From assembly GCA_963843275.1 (NCBI GenBank), contig CAWJJM010000012.1, forward strand, positions 372,001 through 436,000: 64,000 nucleotides of DNA, given 5' to 3'. Positions 27,654-34,936 of the stretch are shown in pieces. The first letter of the stretch is position 1. The number at the start of each line of letters is the position of its first letter. Source of the DNA: CAWJJM01 sp963843275. Lineage in GTDB: Bacteria; Acidobacteriota; Thermoanaerobaculia; Multivoradales; JBCCEF01. The notes beneath the pieces were generated by a model, which saw only the letters and a list, made by a program, of their open reading frames with translations, made no database searches and was not told the origin of the DNA. A program made the position numbers and the translations under genes.

Positions 27654-28919
27654 GTGGCCCGCCTCGTCGAGACCCCCGTCGTCACCTGCTTCCTGCGCCA
27701 CGGCGGCGACGTGCTGCTGCTCCGCCGCAGCTCCGCGGTCGGCTCCTACCGGGGGCTGTGGGGAGCGGTGGCGGGGTACGCCGAGGGCGACCCCGACGCC
27801 GCGGCGCGGCGCGAGATCGAGGAGGAGACCGGCCTCGGCGACGCCGTCGACCGGGTGCGCCGCGGCGAGCCCTTCCCCCTCGACGCCCCCGAACTGGGGA
27901 AGCGCTGGATCGTCCACCCCTACCTGTTCGACTGCGCGCGGCGCGACGTGCGCACCGATTGGGAGTCGACGGACGCGGCGTGGGTGCCGCCGCCGGAGAT
28001 CCTCCGGCGGCCCACCGTCCCGGAGCTGTGGACCTCCTACCGGCGGGTGGCGCCGACGGTGGAGTCGTTGGCGGCGGACCGCGAGCACGGCTCGGCCTGG
28101 CTCTCGCTGCGCGCCCTCGAGGTGCTGCGCGACGCGGCGGCGGAGCTCGGCGCGGCGCCCGGAGACGGGACGGCCCGGGAGGAGCTGCGCCGGCTGGCGC
28201 GCCGACTGGTGGCGGCGCGTCCGGCGATGGCGGCGCCCGCCAACCGGGTGCACCGGGCGATGCACGCCTGCCGCGCCGAGGGCCGGGCGGCGGCGGTGGA
28301 GGCGGCGGCGGGGGAGGCGATCGGGCGGGCGCTCGCCGCCGACGAGCGGGCCGCGGAGCACGCGGCGCGGCGGATCGCCGGCCGCCGGGTGCTGACCCTG
28401 TCGCGCTCGGGCACGGTGACCCGCGCCCTGCTCGCCGCCGACCCTCCGCCGGAGGTGTGGGTGGCCGAGTCGCGCCCCGGGGGCGAGGGGGTGGAGGTCG
28501 CCCGCCGGCTCGCCGGCGCCGGGCTCGCCGTGACCCTGATCCCGGACGCGGCGGTCGACGCGGCGTTGGCCGCCGGCGTCGAGCAGGTGCTGCTCGGCGC
28601 CGACACCGTGCTCGCCGACGGCTCGGTGGTCAACAAGGTGGGCTCCTGCGCGGCCGCCCTGGCGGCGGCCCGCCACGGCCGGACGGTGCTCGCCGTGGCG
28701 GCGGCGGACAAGGTCTCGCCCGACGCCGGCGCGGCGCCGAGCGAGCTCGCCGACGCGGCGGTGCTGGGCCCGGAGGTCCCCGGGGTGGCGCGGTGGTCGC
28801 CGCTGTTCGAGCGTGTTCTCGCCGGCCGGGTCGGGGTCCTGGTCACCGAGGAGGGCGAGATGGAGCCGGCCGGAGCGCGGCGGCTCGCGGAGGAGCTCGC
28901 CGCGCTCCGGCGCTGGTGA
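27654..28919 (+). CDS. NUDIX hydrolase fused to eIF-2B/ribose-1,5-bisphosphate isomerase-like domain
   Basis: 421 residues from GTG 27654, preceded by an AAGGGA box. Residues 1-150 form a NUDIX domain with the full box GYAEGDPDAAARREIEEETG (41-60, REIEEE metal ligands). Residues about 180-421 are an eIF-2B alpha/beta/delta-family domain: VHRAMHACRAEGR, RVLTLSRSGTV, VWVAESRPGGEG, VEQVLLGADTVLADGSVVNKVGS and VAAADKVSPDA. The GADTVLADGSVVNKVGS block matches ribose-1,5-bisphosphate isomerase and methylthioribose-1-phosphate isomerase. Such fusions occur in haloarchaea and a few bacteria. It could hydrolyse a nucleoside diphosphate derivative and isomerise the sugar phosphate; this is inference. 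Last gene of the operon. Confidence 0.88.
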   Translation: MARLVETPVVTCFLRHGGDVLLLRRSSAVGSYRGLWGAVAGYAEGDPDAAARREIEEETGLGDAVDRVRRGEPFPLDAPELGKRWIVHPYLFDCARRDVRTDWESTDAAWVPPPEILRRPTVPELWTSYRRVAPTVESLAADREHGSAWLSLRALEVLRDAAAELGAAPGDGTAREELRRLARRLVAARPAMAAPANRVHRAMHACRAEGRAAAVEAAAGEAIGRALAADERAAEHAARRIAGRRVLTLSRSGTVTRALLAADPPPEVWVAESRPGGEGVEVARRLAGAGLAVTLIPDAAVDAALAAGVEQVLLGADTVLADGSVVNKVGSCAAALAAARHGRTVLAVAAADKVSPDAGAAPSELADAAVLGPEVPGVARWSPLFERVLAGRVGVLVTEEGEMEPAGARRLAEELAALRRW

Positions 28920-28935
28920 CGGCGACCGGAGGGCG

Positions 28936-29544
28936 TCAGACCGCGAGCAGCCGCTCGAAGAAGGAGCGGTAGCGCTGCACGGCCAGGCGCAGGTCCTCGG
29001 TCGAGACCTCCTCGCCGCCGCTCCAGATCCCCTCGAAGGCGCGACGCTCGCGCTGGAAGGTCTCGTGCAGCGTGCGGATGGTCTCCTGGACCAGCTCGTC
29101 GGCGCGGGCGACGGCGTCGCGCGGGTCGTCGACGAACCCCGACTGGAGCTCCCGCCAGCGGGCGTGGAGGCGGCGCCGCTCCTCGTCGCTGAACAGCGAC
29201 ACCCAGTCGCTGCCGGCCGGCGGCGCCGGCACGGGCTCGCCGGAGGTCGGTGGCGCCGGGGCGACGTCGCTGCGCCGCTCGGCGGCCGCTTCGGCCTCCG
29301 TCCCGGAGCGGGTCTCCGCCGGGACCGGTTCGCCGGCGAGCCGGTCGCGGGGCTCCACGGTCGCCGCGGTCCGCACGGGATCCGCCGGCCGGTCGGGATC
29401 GCCGGGCGACACCGGCCGCCCGGTCCGGCGGGCGCCATCGTCCGCCGGCGATGCCGGAGCGTCGGGATCGCGGCCGAGGAACGGCTCGGGCTCGGCGACA
29501 CCGGTCGCCGCGGGACGGTCGGGTCGGTCGTCGCGGTCGCTCAT
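28936..29544 (-). CDS. conserved hypothetical protein, paralogue of its upstream neighbour
   Basis: 202 residues. The first 110 are Pro/Asp/Ala/Arg-rich and likely disordered. The last 90 form a helical domain: FSDEERRRLHARWRELQSGFVDDPRDAVARAD, then RAFEGIW and STEDLRLAVQRYRSFFERLL. The same EER-L-ARW-x-x-x-Q-x-x-FVD-x-P-x-AV-x-AD core occurs in the gene just upstream, so the two are paralogues. Related proteins in actinobacteria are annotated only as membrane or secreted proteins. ATG overlaps the upstream stop (ATGA), so the two are translationally coupled. No signal peptide or helix. Confidence 0.75.
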   Translation of the reverse strand: MSDRDDRPDRPAATGVAEPEPFLGRDPDAPASPADDGARRTGRPVSPGDPDRPADPVRTAATVEPRDRLAGEPVPAETRSGTEAEAAAERRSDVAPAPPTSGEPVPAPPAGSDWVSLFSDEERRRLHARWRELQSGFVDDPRDAVARADELVQETIRTLHETFQRERRAFEGIWSGGEEVSTEDLRLAVQRYRSFFERLLAV

Positions 29545-30140
29545 GATGCGGCCCTCCGCGGCGCGGTCGCCGCGGCGTGCCCGCCGTGGTCGGCCGCCAC
29601 CGGAGCTCCCACCAGCTCCTCGAAGACCTCGCGGAAGTGCACCATGGCGCGGCGCAGCTCCTCGGTGGTGGCGTCGCCGCGACGGCTGCGCACGGCGATC
29701 GCGGCACCCTCGCGGTAGCGCGCCACCCGGTCGGGATGCGCCACCGACAGGTCCTCCTGGCGGCGGGTCGCGTCGGCGACGTCGTCCAGCGGATAGCCGA
29801 CGGCGCGCATCGCCGCGGCGATCAGGCGGTCGGCCTCCGACACGGCCTCCGCGGGGCGGTCGACGAAGCGCTGCTGGATCGCCTCCCAGCGGGCGGTCAG
29901 GTCGCGGCGCTCCTCGGCGTCGAGCGTCCGGAGCTCGAGCTTGGCGACGCGCTCGCGGCGCGCCTCGAGCTCGTCTTCGGCGCGGCGCCGGTCGCCGGTG
30001 GCGGCGACGGTGTGCTCGTACTCGGGCCCGAAGTCGCGCCGTAGCCGGCGGCTGCGCCAGCGACTCCAGGCGAACAGCAGGACGAGGGCGACGGCGACCA
30101 GGACGGCGGCCGCCACCAGCAGCCAGACCGGCCCGTTCAT
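29541..30140 (-). CDS. conserved membrane-anchored hypothetical protein
   Basis: 199 residues. One N-terminal membrane helix (about residues 4-24) precedes a cytoplasmic helical region. The motif FGPEYEHTVAATGDRRRAEDELEARRERVAKLELR followed by ERRDLTARWEAIQQRFVDRPAEAVSEADRLI matches a family common in Streptomyces and Acidobacteriota, often encoded near small basic membrane proteins. It has a long helical C-terminal region (SVAHPDRVARYREG, TTEELRRAMVHFREVFEELVG). Its start overlaps the stop of the 51-aa gene upstream (ATGA) and its stop overlaps the next gene. Function unknown. Confidence 0.8.
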   Translation of the reverse strand: MNGPVWLLVAAAVLVAVALVLLFAWSRWRSRRLRRDFGPEYEHTVAATGDRRRAEDELEARRERVAKLELRTLDAEERRDLTARWEAIQQRFVDRPAEAVSEADRLIAAAMRAVGYPLDDVADATRRQEDLSVAHPDRVARYREGAAIAVRSRRGDATTEELRRAMVHFREVFEELVGAPVAADHGGHAAATAPRRAAS

Positions 30141-30292
30141 CGCGTCCTCCCCGGGGCGGTGCGCCGGCTCTCCCGGCGGGCGCTGCGGCGCAGGGTGTCG
30201 AGGATCGCCTGCGGCCAGGCGTCGTCGGCGATGGGGTAGGGGTCGGGCGACCCGGGATCGGTCTTCAGGTGCGCCAGCTCACGGTCGACCAT
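30137..30292 (-). CDS. 51-residue hypothetical protein, first gene of a three-gene cassette
   Basis: Starts at the ATG at 30292 with a perfect AGGAGG 5 nt upstream and stops at 30137-30139, where TGA overlaps the next ATG. The peptide begins MVDRELAHLKTDPGSPDP and continues YPIADDAWPQAILDTLRRSA; it ends Arg-rich. Codons are strongly G/C at the third position. No known domain. The good RBS and the ATGA coupling to its neighbour argue that it is a real gene and the head of the operon. Confidence 0.75.
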   Translation of the reverse strand: MVDRELAHLKTDPGSPDPYPIADDAWPQAILDTLRRSARRESRRTAPGRTR

Positions 30293-30468
30293 GGTGTCCT
30301 CCTGGATGTCGTCTTGCCGACTGGCCCGGCGGCGGGGTCACGTGCCGCGCCGCCGGATGCCGGGTTTGGGAGGGCAAACGCCGTGCCAGCCGCCGGGCGC
30401 CGCCGGCCGCGGCTGGAGCCGCGGCGTGAAATCCGCTAGGGTCGTCGACCGATCCCGGAGACCGGCGC

Positions 30469-31215
30469 ATGACCGTGCCCTCGCCAGCACCCGGCGGCCT
30501 GTTCCCCGCCACCCGCAGCAGCGTCCTCGCCACGCTGCGGACCGGCGCGCCCGCCGAGCGGAGACGGGCGCTCGACACCGTGGCCGCCGCCTACCGCAGA
30601 CCGCTCGTCGAGTACCTCAGGGTGCGGTGGTCGCTGCCGCCGGCCGCGGCCGAGGACCTGGTGCAGGAGCTCTTCGTGGCGGCGCTCGAGAACGACCTGC
30701 TGGGCCGCTGGGACCCCGACAAGGCGCGTTTCCGCACTTACCTCCGCCTCTGTGCCGACGGGCTCGCCGGGCACCGGCGCGAGGCGGATCGCCGGCTCAA
30801 GCGCGGCGGCGGCTGGCGCCGCCAGCCGGGCGACCTCCGCGCCCCGGAGGGTGCCGTCGCCGAGCTGCCGGCCGCCGGCCCGGATCCCGAGGCGGTGTAC
30901 CACCGCGAGCGGGTGCGGCAGGTCTTCTCCCTGGCGCTCGAGCGCACCCGGCGGCGGCTGGAGGGGAGCGGGCGGGCGCTGACCTGGACGGTCTTCGAGC
31001 GCTGCGACCTCGAGGGGACCGACGCCCCTCGCCGTCCCACCTACGCGGAGCTGGCGGCCGAGCTGGGGATTGCGGTGACCCGGGTGACCAACCTGCTGGC
31101 GGCGGCGCGCCGGGAGCTCCGCCAGCAGGTGCTCGGACTGCTCCGCGAGCTCACCGCCAGCGATCGCGAGCTCGCCGAGGAGGCGCGGGCGCTCCTCGGG
31201 AGGGTCCCGCCGTGA
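30469..31215 (+). CDS. ECF-type RNA polymerase sigma factor
   Basis: 248 residues. Sigma-2 region: YRRPLVEYLRVRWSLPPAAAEDLVQELFVAALEN and DKARFRTYLRLCADGLAGHRRE. Sigma-4 region: TYAELAAELGIAVTRVTNLLAAARRELR, with a helical extension (LRELTASDRELAEEARALL). This layout matches ECF groups that sit next to Ser/Thr kinases in Planctomycetes and Acidobacteriota. Its TGA overlaps the GTG of the kinase by 4 nt, so sigma and kinase form one unit; no anti-sigma factor is visible and the kinase probably replaces it. Confidence 0.9.
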   Translation: MTVPSPAPGGLFPATRSSVLATLRTGAPAERRRALDTVAAAYRRPLVEYLRVRWSLPPAAAEDLVQELFVAALENDLLGRWDPDKARFRTYLRLCADGLAGHRREADRRLKRGGGWRRQPGDLRAPEGAVAELPAAGPDPEAVYHRERVRQVFSLALERTRRRLEGSGRALTWTVFERCDLEGTDAPRRPTYAELAAELGIAVTRVTNLLAAARRELRQQVLGLLRELTASDRELAEEARALLGRVPP

Positions 31216-32207
31216 GCGGGCTCTCGGACGCGGCGCTGGGGCGTCTCGTGCGGGTGACCGCCGAGCCCGACCTCACCGGGACCCGCTACCGGCTGCTCGG
31301 GCGCCTCGGCGAAGGCGGGATGGCCGCCGTGTACGCCGCCTGGGACGACACCCTGGGCCGTGAGGTGGCGCTGAAGGTGCTGCCGCCCGGCGCGGCGGAG
31401 CCCGCGGTGGTCGAGCGCCTGCGGCGGGAGGCGCGGATCCTCGCCCACCTCGAGCATCCCGGGATCGTCGCGGTCCACGATCTCGGGACCCTCGAGGACG
31501 GCCGGGTCTTCTACGCCATGCGGCGGGTGCGGGGCCGGCGGCTCGACGAGCAGGTCGCCGGCCCGGCCCTCGACGCCGCGGCGGTCTCGGAACGGCTGGG
31601 GATCTTCGAGCGCCTCTGCGAGGCGGTCGCCTTCGCTCACGACCGCGGGGTGGTCCACCGCGACCTGAAGCCGGAGAACGTGATGGTGGGTGCCTTCGGC
31701 GAGGTTCTGGTGATGGACTGGGGGGTGGCGAAGCTGCTGGCGGGGACCGGGGAGGACGCGGCCCCCGCCGCCCCCGGGCCGGCGCCGCCGAGCGGCGGCA
31801 CCGCGCACGGGACCGTGGTCGGGACCCCCGGCTACATGCCGCCGGAGCAGGCGCGCGGCGAGGTGGAACGCCACGACCGGCGGGCCGACGTCTACGCGCT
31901 GGGCGCGCTGCTGCGCTTCCTGTTGACCGGCCGGCCGCCGGGCGCGGGCGACGCTGCCGCGGTGCCGCCGGCGTTGGCGGCGGTGGCGGCGCGGGCGATG
32001 GCGGCCGAGCCCGCGGCGCGCTACCGGAGCGCCGCCGAGCTCGCGGCCGAGATCGCCCGCTACCGTGCCGGGATGCCGGTCACCGCCCACCGCGAGGGCC
32101 CGCTCGAGCGGCTGGGCCGGCAGGTGCGGCGCTACCGCGTGCCCCTCGCGCTGGTGCTGGCCTACCTGGCGCTGCGGGCCGCGTTCCTGCTCTTCGCAGG
32201 GTTCTGA
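31212..32207 (+). CDS. Ser/Thr protein kinase coupled to the ECF sigma factor
   Basis: 331 residues from a GTG that overlaps the sigma-factor stop. Kinase motifs: LGEGGMAAVYAAWD, VALKVLP, HRDLKPENVM, DWGVAK in place of DFG, GTPGYMPPEQARG and DVYALGALL. The DWG variant is frequent in this bacterial kinase group and still carries the metal-binding Asp. A C-terminal membrane helix (VPLALVLAYLALRAAFLLFAGF) ends the protein with no sensor domain beyond it, so input may come through the membrane segment or a partner. It probably phosphorylates the sigma factor or a downstream regulator. Confidence 0.92.
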   Translation: MSGLSDAALGRLVRVTAEPDLTGTRYRLLGRLGEGGMAAVYAAWDDTLGREVALKVLPPGAAEPAVVERLRREARILAHLEHPGIVAVHDLGTLEDGRVFYAMRRVRGRRLDEQVAGPALDAAAVSERLGIFERLCEAVAFAHDRGVVHRDLKPENVMVGAFGEVLVMDWGVAKLLAGTGEDAAPAAPGPAPPSGGTAHGTVVGTPGYMPPEQARGEVERHDRRADVYALGALLRFLLTGRPPGAGDAAAVPPALAAVAARAMAAEPAARYRSAAELAAEIARYRAGMPVTAHREGPLERLGRQVRRYRVPLALVLAYLALRAAFLLFAGF

Positions 32208-32291
32208 CCGCGCCGGCTCAAAGGATCCGGCCGGCACGCGCTAGGTGGGGGTGGCGGGATGATCCGCCGACGACAGCGAGGGAGGAACGAC

Positions 32292-32651
32292 GTGAACAAA
32301 GTGATCTTCGGTCTGATCCTGGGTGGGGTCCTGGGCGTGCTCGACGGGCTGTCGGCGCTGATCTCGGCGCCGGAGACGGGTCCGCAGATCCTCGGGATCG
32401 TCATCGGCTCGACGGTCAAGGGGCTGCTGGCCGGGGTGTTGATCGGCTGGTTCGCCCGCCGGGTGCACTCGCTCGCCTGGGGCCTGGTCTTCGGCCTCGC
32501 GGTGGGAGCCTTCCTGGCCTGGTTGGTGACGCTGGCCAACCCCTACTTCTGGGAGATCATGATCCCGGGTGCGATCCTCGGGCTGATCGTGGGCTACGCC
32601 ACCCAGCGTTACGGCGTCGGCGCGACGGCGGGCCGGGACGTGGCGGCCTGA
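32292..32651 (+). CDS. small four-helix membrane protein
   Basis: 119 residues from GTG 32292, preceded by GAGGGAGG with 6-nt spacing (the longer ATG at 32259 lacks an RBS). Four hydrophobic segments with Gly-rich turns: VIFGLILGGVLGVLDGL, ILGIVIGSTVKGLLAGVLIGW, LAWGLVFGLAVGAFLAWLVTLA and IMIPGAILGLIVGYAT. It resembles a common acidobacterial small-membrane-protein family with no assigned role. Confidence 0.8.
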   Translation: MNKVIFGLILGGVLGVLDGLSALISAPETGPQILGIVIGSTVKGLLAGVLIGWFARRVHSLAWGLVFGLAVGAFLAWLVTLANPYFWEIMIPGAILGLIVGYATQRYGVGATAGRDVAA

Positions 32652-32744
32652 CGGCCCGCGGCGGCCGCCCGTGCCCGGTGGGCCGGGCGGACGGCCGCCG
32701 GCCCGGCCCCTGCGCGGTAGCGTCGGGCCTTCTCGAACGGATCG

Positions 32745-32864
32745 CCCCGCCAGCTCGGTCAGGGTCGACAGGATCTGGCGCTCGGTGCGCTGGTCGAGCG
32801 GGGACGCGGCGTCGTCGAGGAGCAGGAGGTCGGCGTCGCGGAGCAGCACCCGGGTGGGGGCCAC
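32745..32864 (-). pseudogene. remnant of an ABC-transporter ATPase
   Basis: Read from an ATG at 32864, the peptide APTRVLLRDADLLLLDDAAS.PLDQRTERQILSTLTELAG is the Walker-B and D-loop part of an ABC exporter ATPase. Nothing upstream gives a Walker A or signature motif, and the frame degenerates after about 40 residues. It lies between the small membrane protein and the sulfotransferase-glycosyltransferase gene and looks like a relic. Confidence 0.55.
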
Positions 32865-32892
32865 CGGAGGAGGGTCAGGGCGCCGGGATCGT

Positions 32893-34668
32893 TCACGAGT
32901 CCTCGCGGCGTTCGAAGAAGTAGTTCTGGACCTCGAGGTGGAGCCGGGTCTTGGCCGACGCCCAGCGCCAGCAACCGTCGCCGTCGAGCGCCAGGTCGCT
33001 GGTGGGATCGAACTCGTGGCGTAGGAGGATGTCCCGTCGGAGCGAGTAGTGCCGATGCAGGCGATCGCCGTGGTAGAGGGAGCGCGCGGTGAGGTCGGCC
33101 CAGCCGCAGCGTCCGCCGACCTGCTCGTGCCAGCGCCGCGCCCAGGTGAGGTAGTCGGCGAGGTAGCCCGGGGCTGCGTTGCGGTGCCCGCACCGGGCGC
33201 AGCGGCGTAGGGCGCTGCGCAGCAGGTGGCCGGCCCGCGCCTCCCATCCGTCGGATCGGTCGACGCTGGCGGCGAGCATCAGCTCGTCGCCACCGCCGAC
33301 CACCGCCCGGTCGTACAACTCGACCCGCTCCAGGAGGTCCGCCCGGGCCGCCCAGCCGTAGCCGGCGTAGCCCAGCGGGTAGCCGAACGGCCAGCGCCAC
33401 GACGGCAGGCGACGCTCCTGGTGGAACCACAGGTCGTGGTCGTGCGCGTAGCGGACGGCGGAGACGCCCGGCAGCGGCCGCTTCCCTTCCTCCTCGACCA
33501 GCACGGCGTCGAAGACCTGGCACAAGCGGTTCCGGTCGAGGGCGGCCGCGACGTGCCAGGGCCAGTCGACCGCGTCCTCGAAGACGACGTCGGCGTCGAG
33601 CCAGACGATCTTGCGGTAGCCGCGGGAGAGCATCTCGCGGATGCCCAGGTTGAGGAGCCGCTCCTTCTGCCACAGGGCCGCCGAGGAGCGCACCTGGAGC
33701 ACCTCACCCGGCGCCGCGGCGAGGAGGTGGGGGTCGTCGGCCACGGCGAGCTCGACGGTCAGGCACCCTACGCCGCTGCGCTCCAGGTTCCGCCGGAAGG
33801 TCCGGTAGTTGTCGAGGCGGGAGCGGTAGCCGCAGGGGTTGAAGACACAGGTCACGACGGCCAGGTCGTCGATGCGCAACCCGGGATGGTCGCGCCGCAG
33901 CCGGGCGGCCCGGCGCCGGGCGCTCGCCGGGTCGCGCGGCGGGGCGAAGGCCCGCCGCTGCAGGGAGCGGTAGAGGTCCTTGCTCCAGCGCGGCAGCCGG
34001 GCCACCCAGGGCCTCTCCTGCGGGTGCTCCCGGCGCAGCTCCGCGCCGCAGCGCACGCAGCGCTCGATCCCGAGGGGGCGGGGGGCGACCGCCGGCCGGG
34101 GCGGGCGGGGCGGTGTCGCCGGCCGGCCCTCCCGGGAGCGCCGGCCGGGGGCCGTGGGGAAGGGGAGCTCCGGGGCCGGCAGGTCCCCGAGAAGCCGACA
34201 CAGCGGCTCCCAGCCCTCCTGGCGCGCGACGTCGAGCACCAGGAAGTCGTCGCGGTCGCCGAAGAACTCGCGGATCTCGCGGTTGCGGCGCAGGAACGAC
34301 TCCACCATGTCCCGCTGCGAGGAGGTGGCGGCGCGGAGATGGAGACGGTGGCTCTCGAGGGTGTCCGGTCCCGTCGCACCCGCGGTGGCGCGCAGCCAGC
34401 GCCACCACTCCTCCGCGTCCCGCTCGGTGAGGACGAAGCGGCTCCCCGGGTAGCGCCGGTCGAGGTGGCGGTACAGGTCCCACATGTTCCAGGGACTCCC
34501 GGTGAAGGCGCGGTAGGGGCGTGCGTAGCGCAGGGCCGGCTCGGGGTCCCCGCGCTCGACCAGGGCCTCGACCAGCCCTGCGGAGCGCACCCGGCTCCGG
34601 TCGACGACGGGAGAGACGCCCAACTGGCGCAGCGCCCGGTCCAGGGAGGCCGTACCGGTGCCGTGCAT
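32893..34668 (-). CDS. sulfotransferase-like and glycosyltransferase-like fusion protein
   Basis: 591 residues from the first ATG. N-terminal half: GMHGTGTASLDRAL phosphosulfate loop, TGSPWNMWDLYRHLDRRYPGSRFVLTERD, and FFGDRDDFLVLDV, as in sulfotransferase family proteins. The middle has a Cys4-type pair (CVRCGAELRR). The C-terminal half (residues about 270-590) looks like a glycosyltransferase/nucleotide-diphospho-sugar transferase: VVTCVFNPCGYRSRLDNY, KERLLNLGIREMLSRGYRKIVWLDADVVFED with the DAD metal motif, and GYAGYGWAARADLLERVELYD. The ATG at 34668 cuts into the first strand of the sulfotransferase fold (VFAIG lies upstream). No start lies further upstream in this frame before a TGA near 34838, but a GTG at 34856 in another frame encodes SERAEEIARAVQARDRREGG, so a frameshift is likely. 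Confidence 0.75.
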   Translation of the reverse strand: MHGTGTASLDRALRQLGVSPVVDRSRVRSAGLVEALVERGDPEPALRYARPYRAFTGSPWNMWDLYRHLDRRYPGSRFVLTERDAEEWWRWLRATAGATGPDTLESHRLHLRAATSSQRDMVESFLRRNREIREFFGDRDDFLVLDVARQEGWEPLCRLLGDLPAPELPFPTAPGRRSREGRPATPPRPPRPAVAPRPLGIERCVRCGAELRREHPQERPWVARLPRWSKDLYRSLQRRAFAPPRDPASARRRAARLRRDHPGLRIDDLAVVTCVFNPCGYRSRLDNYRTFRRNLERSGVGCLTVELAVADDPHLLAAAPGEVLQVRSSAALWQKERLLNLGIREMLSRGYRKIVWLDADVVFEDAVDWPWHVAAALDRNRLCQVFDAVLVEEEGKRPLPGVSAVRYAHDHDLWFHQERRLPSWRWPFGYPLGYAGYGWAARADLLERVELYDRAVVGGGDELMLAASVDRSDGWEARAGHLLRSALRRCARCGHRNAAPGYLADYLTWARRWHEQVGGRCGWADLTARSLYHGDRLHRHYSLRRDILLRHEFDPTSDLALDGDGCWRWASAKTRLHLEVQNYFFERREDS

Positions 34669-34936
34669 CCCGATCGCGAAGACGCGGTGCGGGAAGGGGG
34701 AGGAGGGCTCGCCGGCCGGGGGCTCCGACCCGGCGGGCTGGACTGGGTCGAGGACGGTCAGGCGGGTCTTCCTCCCCGGGCCGCGGAGCTCCGGCCGCCC
34801 TCGCGACGATCCCGCGCTTGGACCGCCCGAGCGATCTCCTCAGCCCTCTCCGACACCCGGTGATGGTTCGATGGGAGGATTATCGCAGGATTCGGCGGGC
34901 CATGGGCCCGGCGGCGAGAGTCCCGGGTGCGGACGG

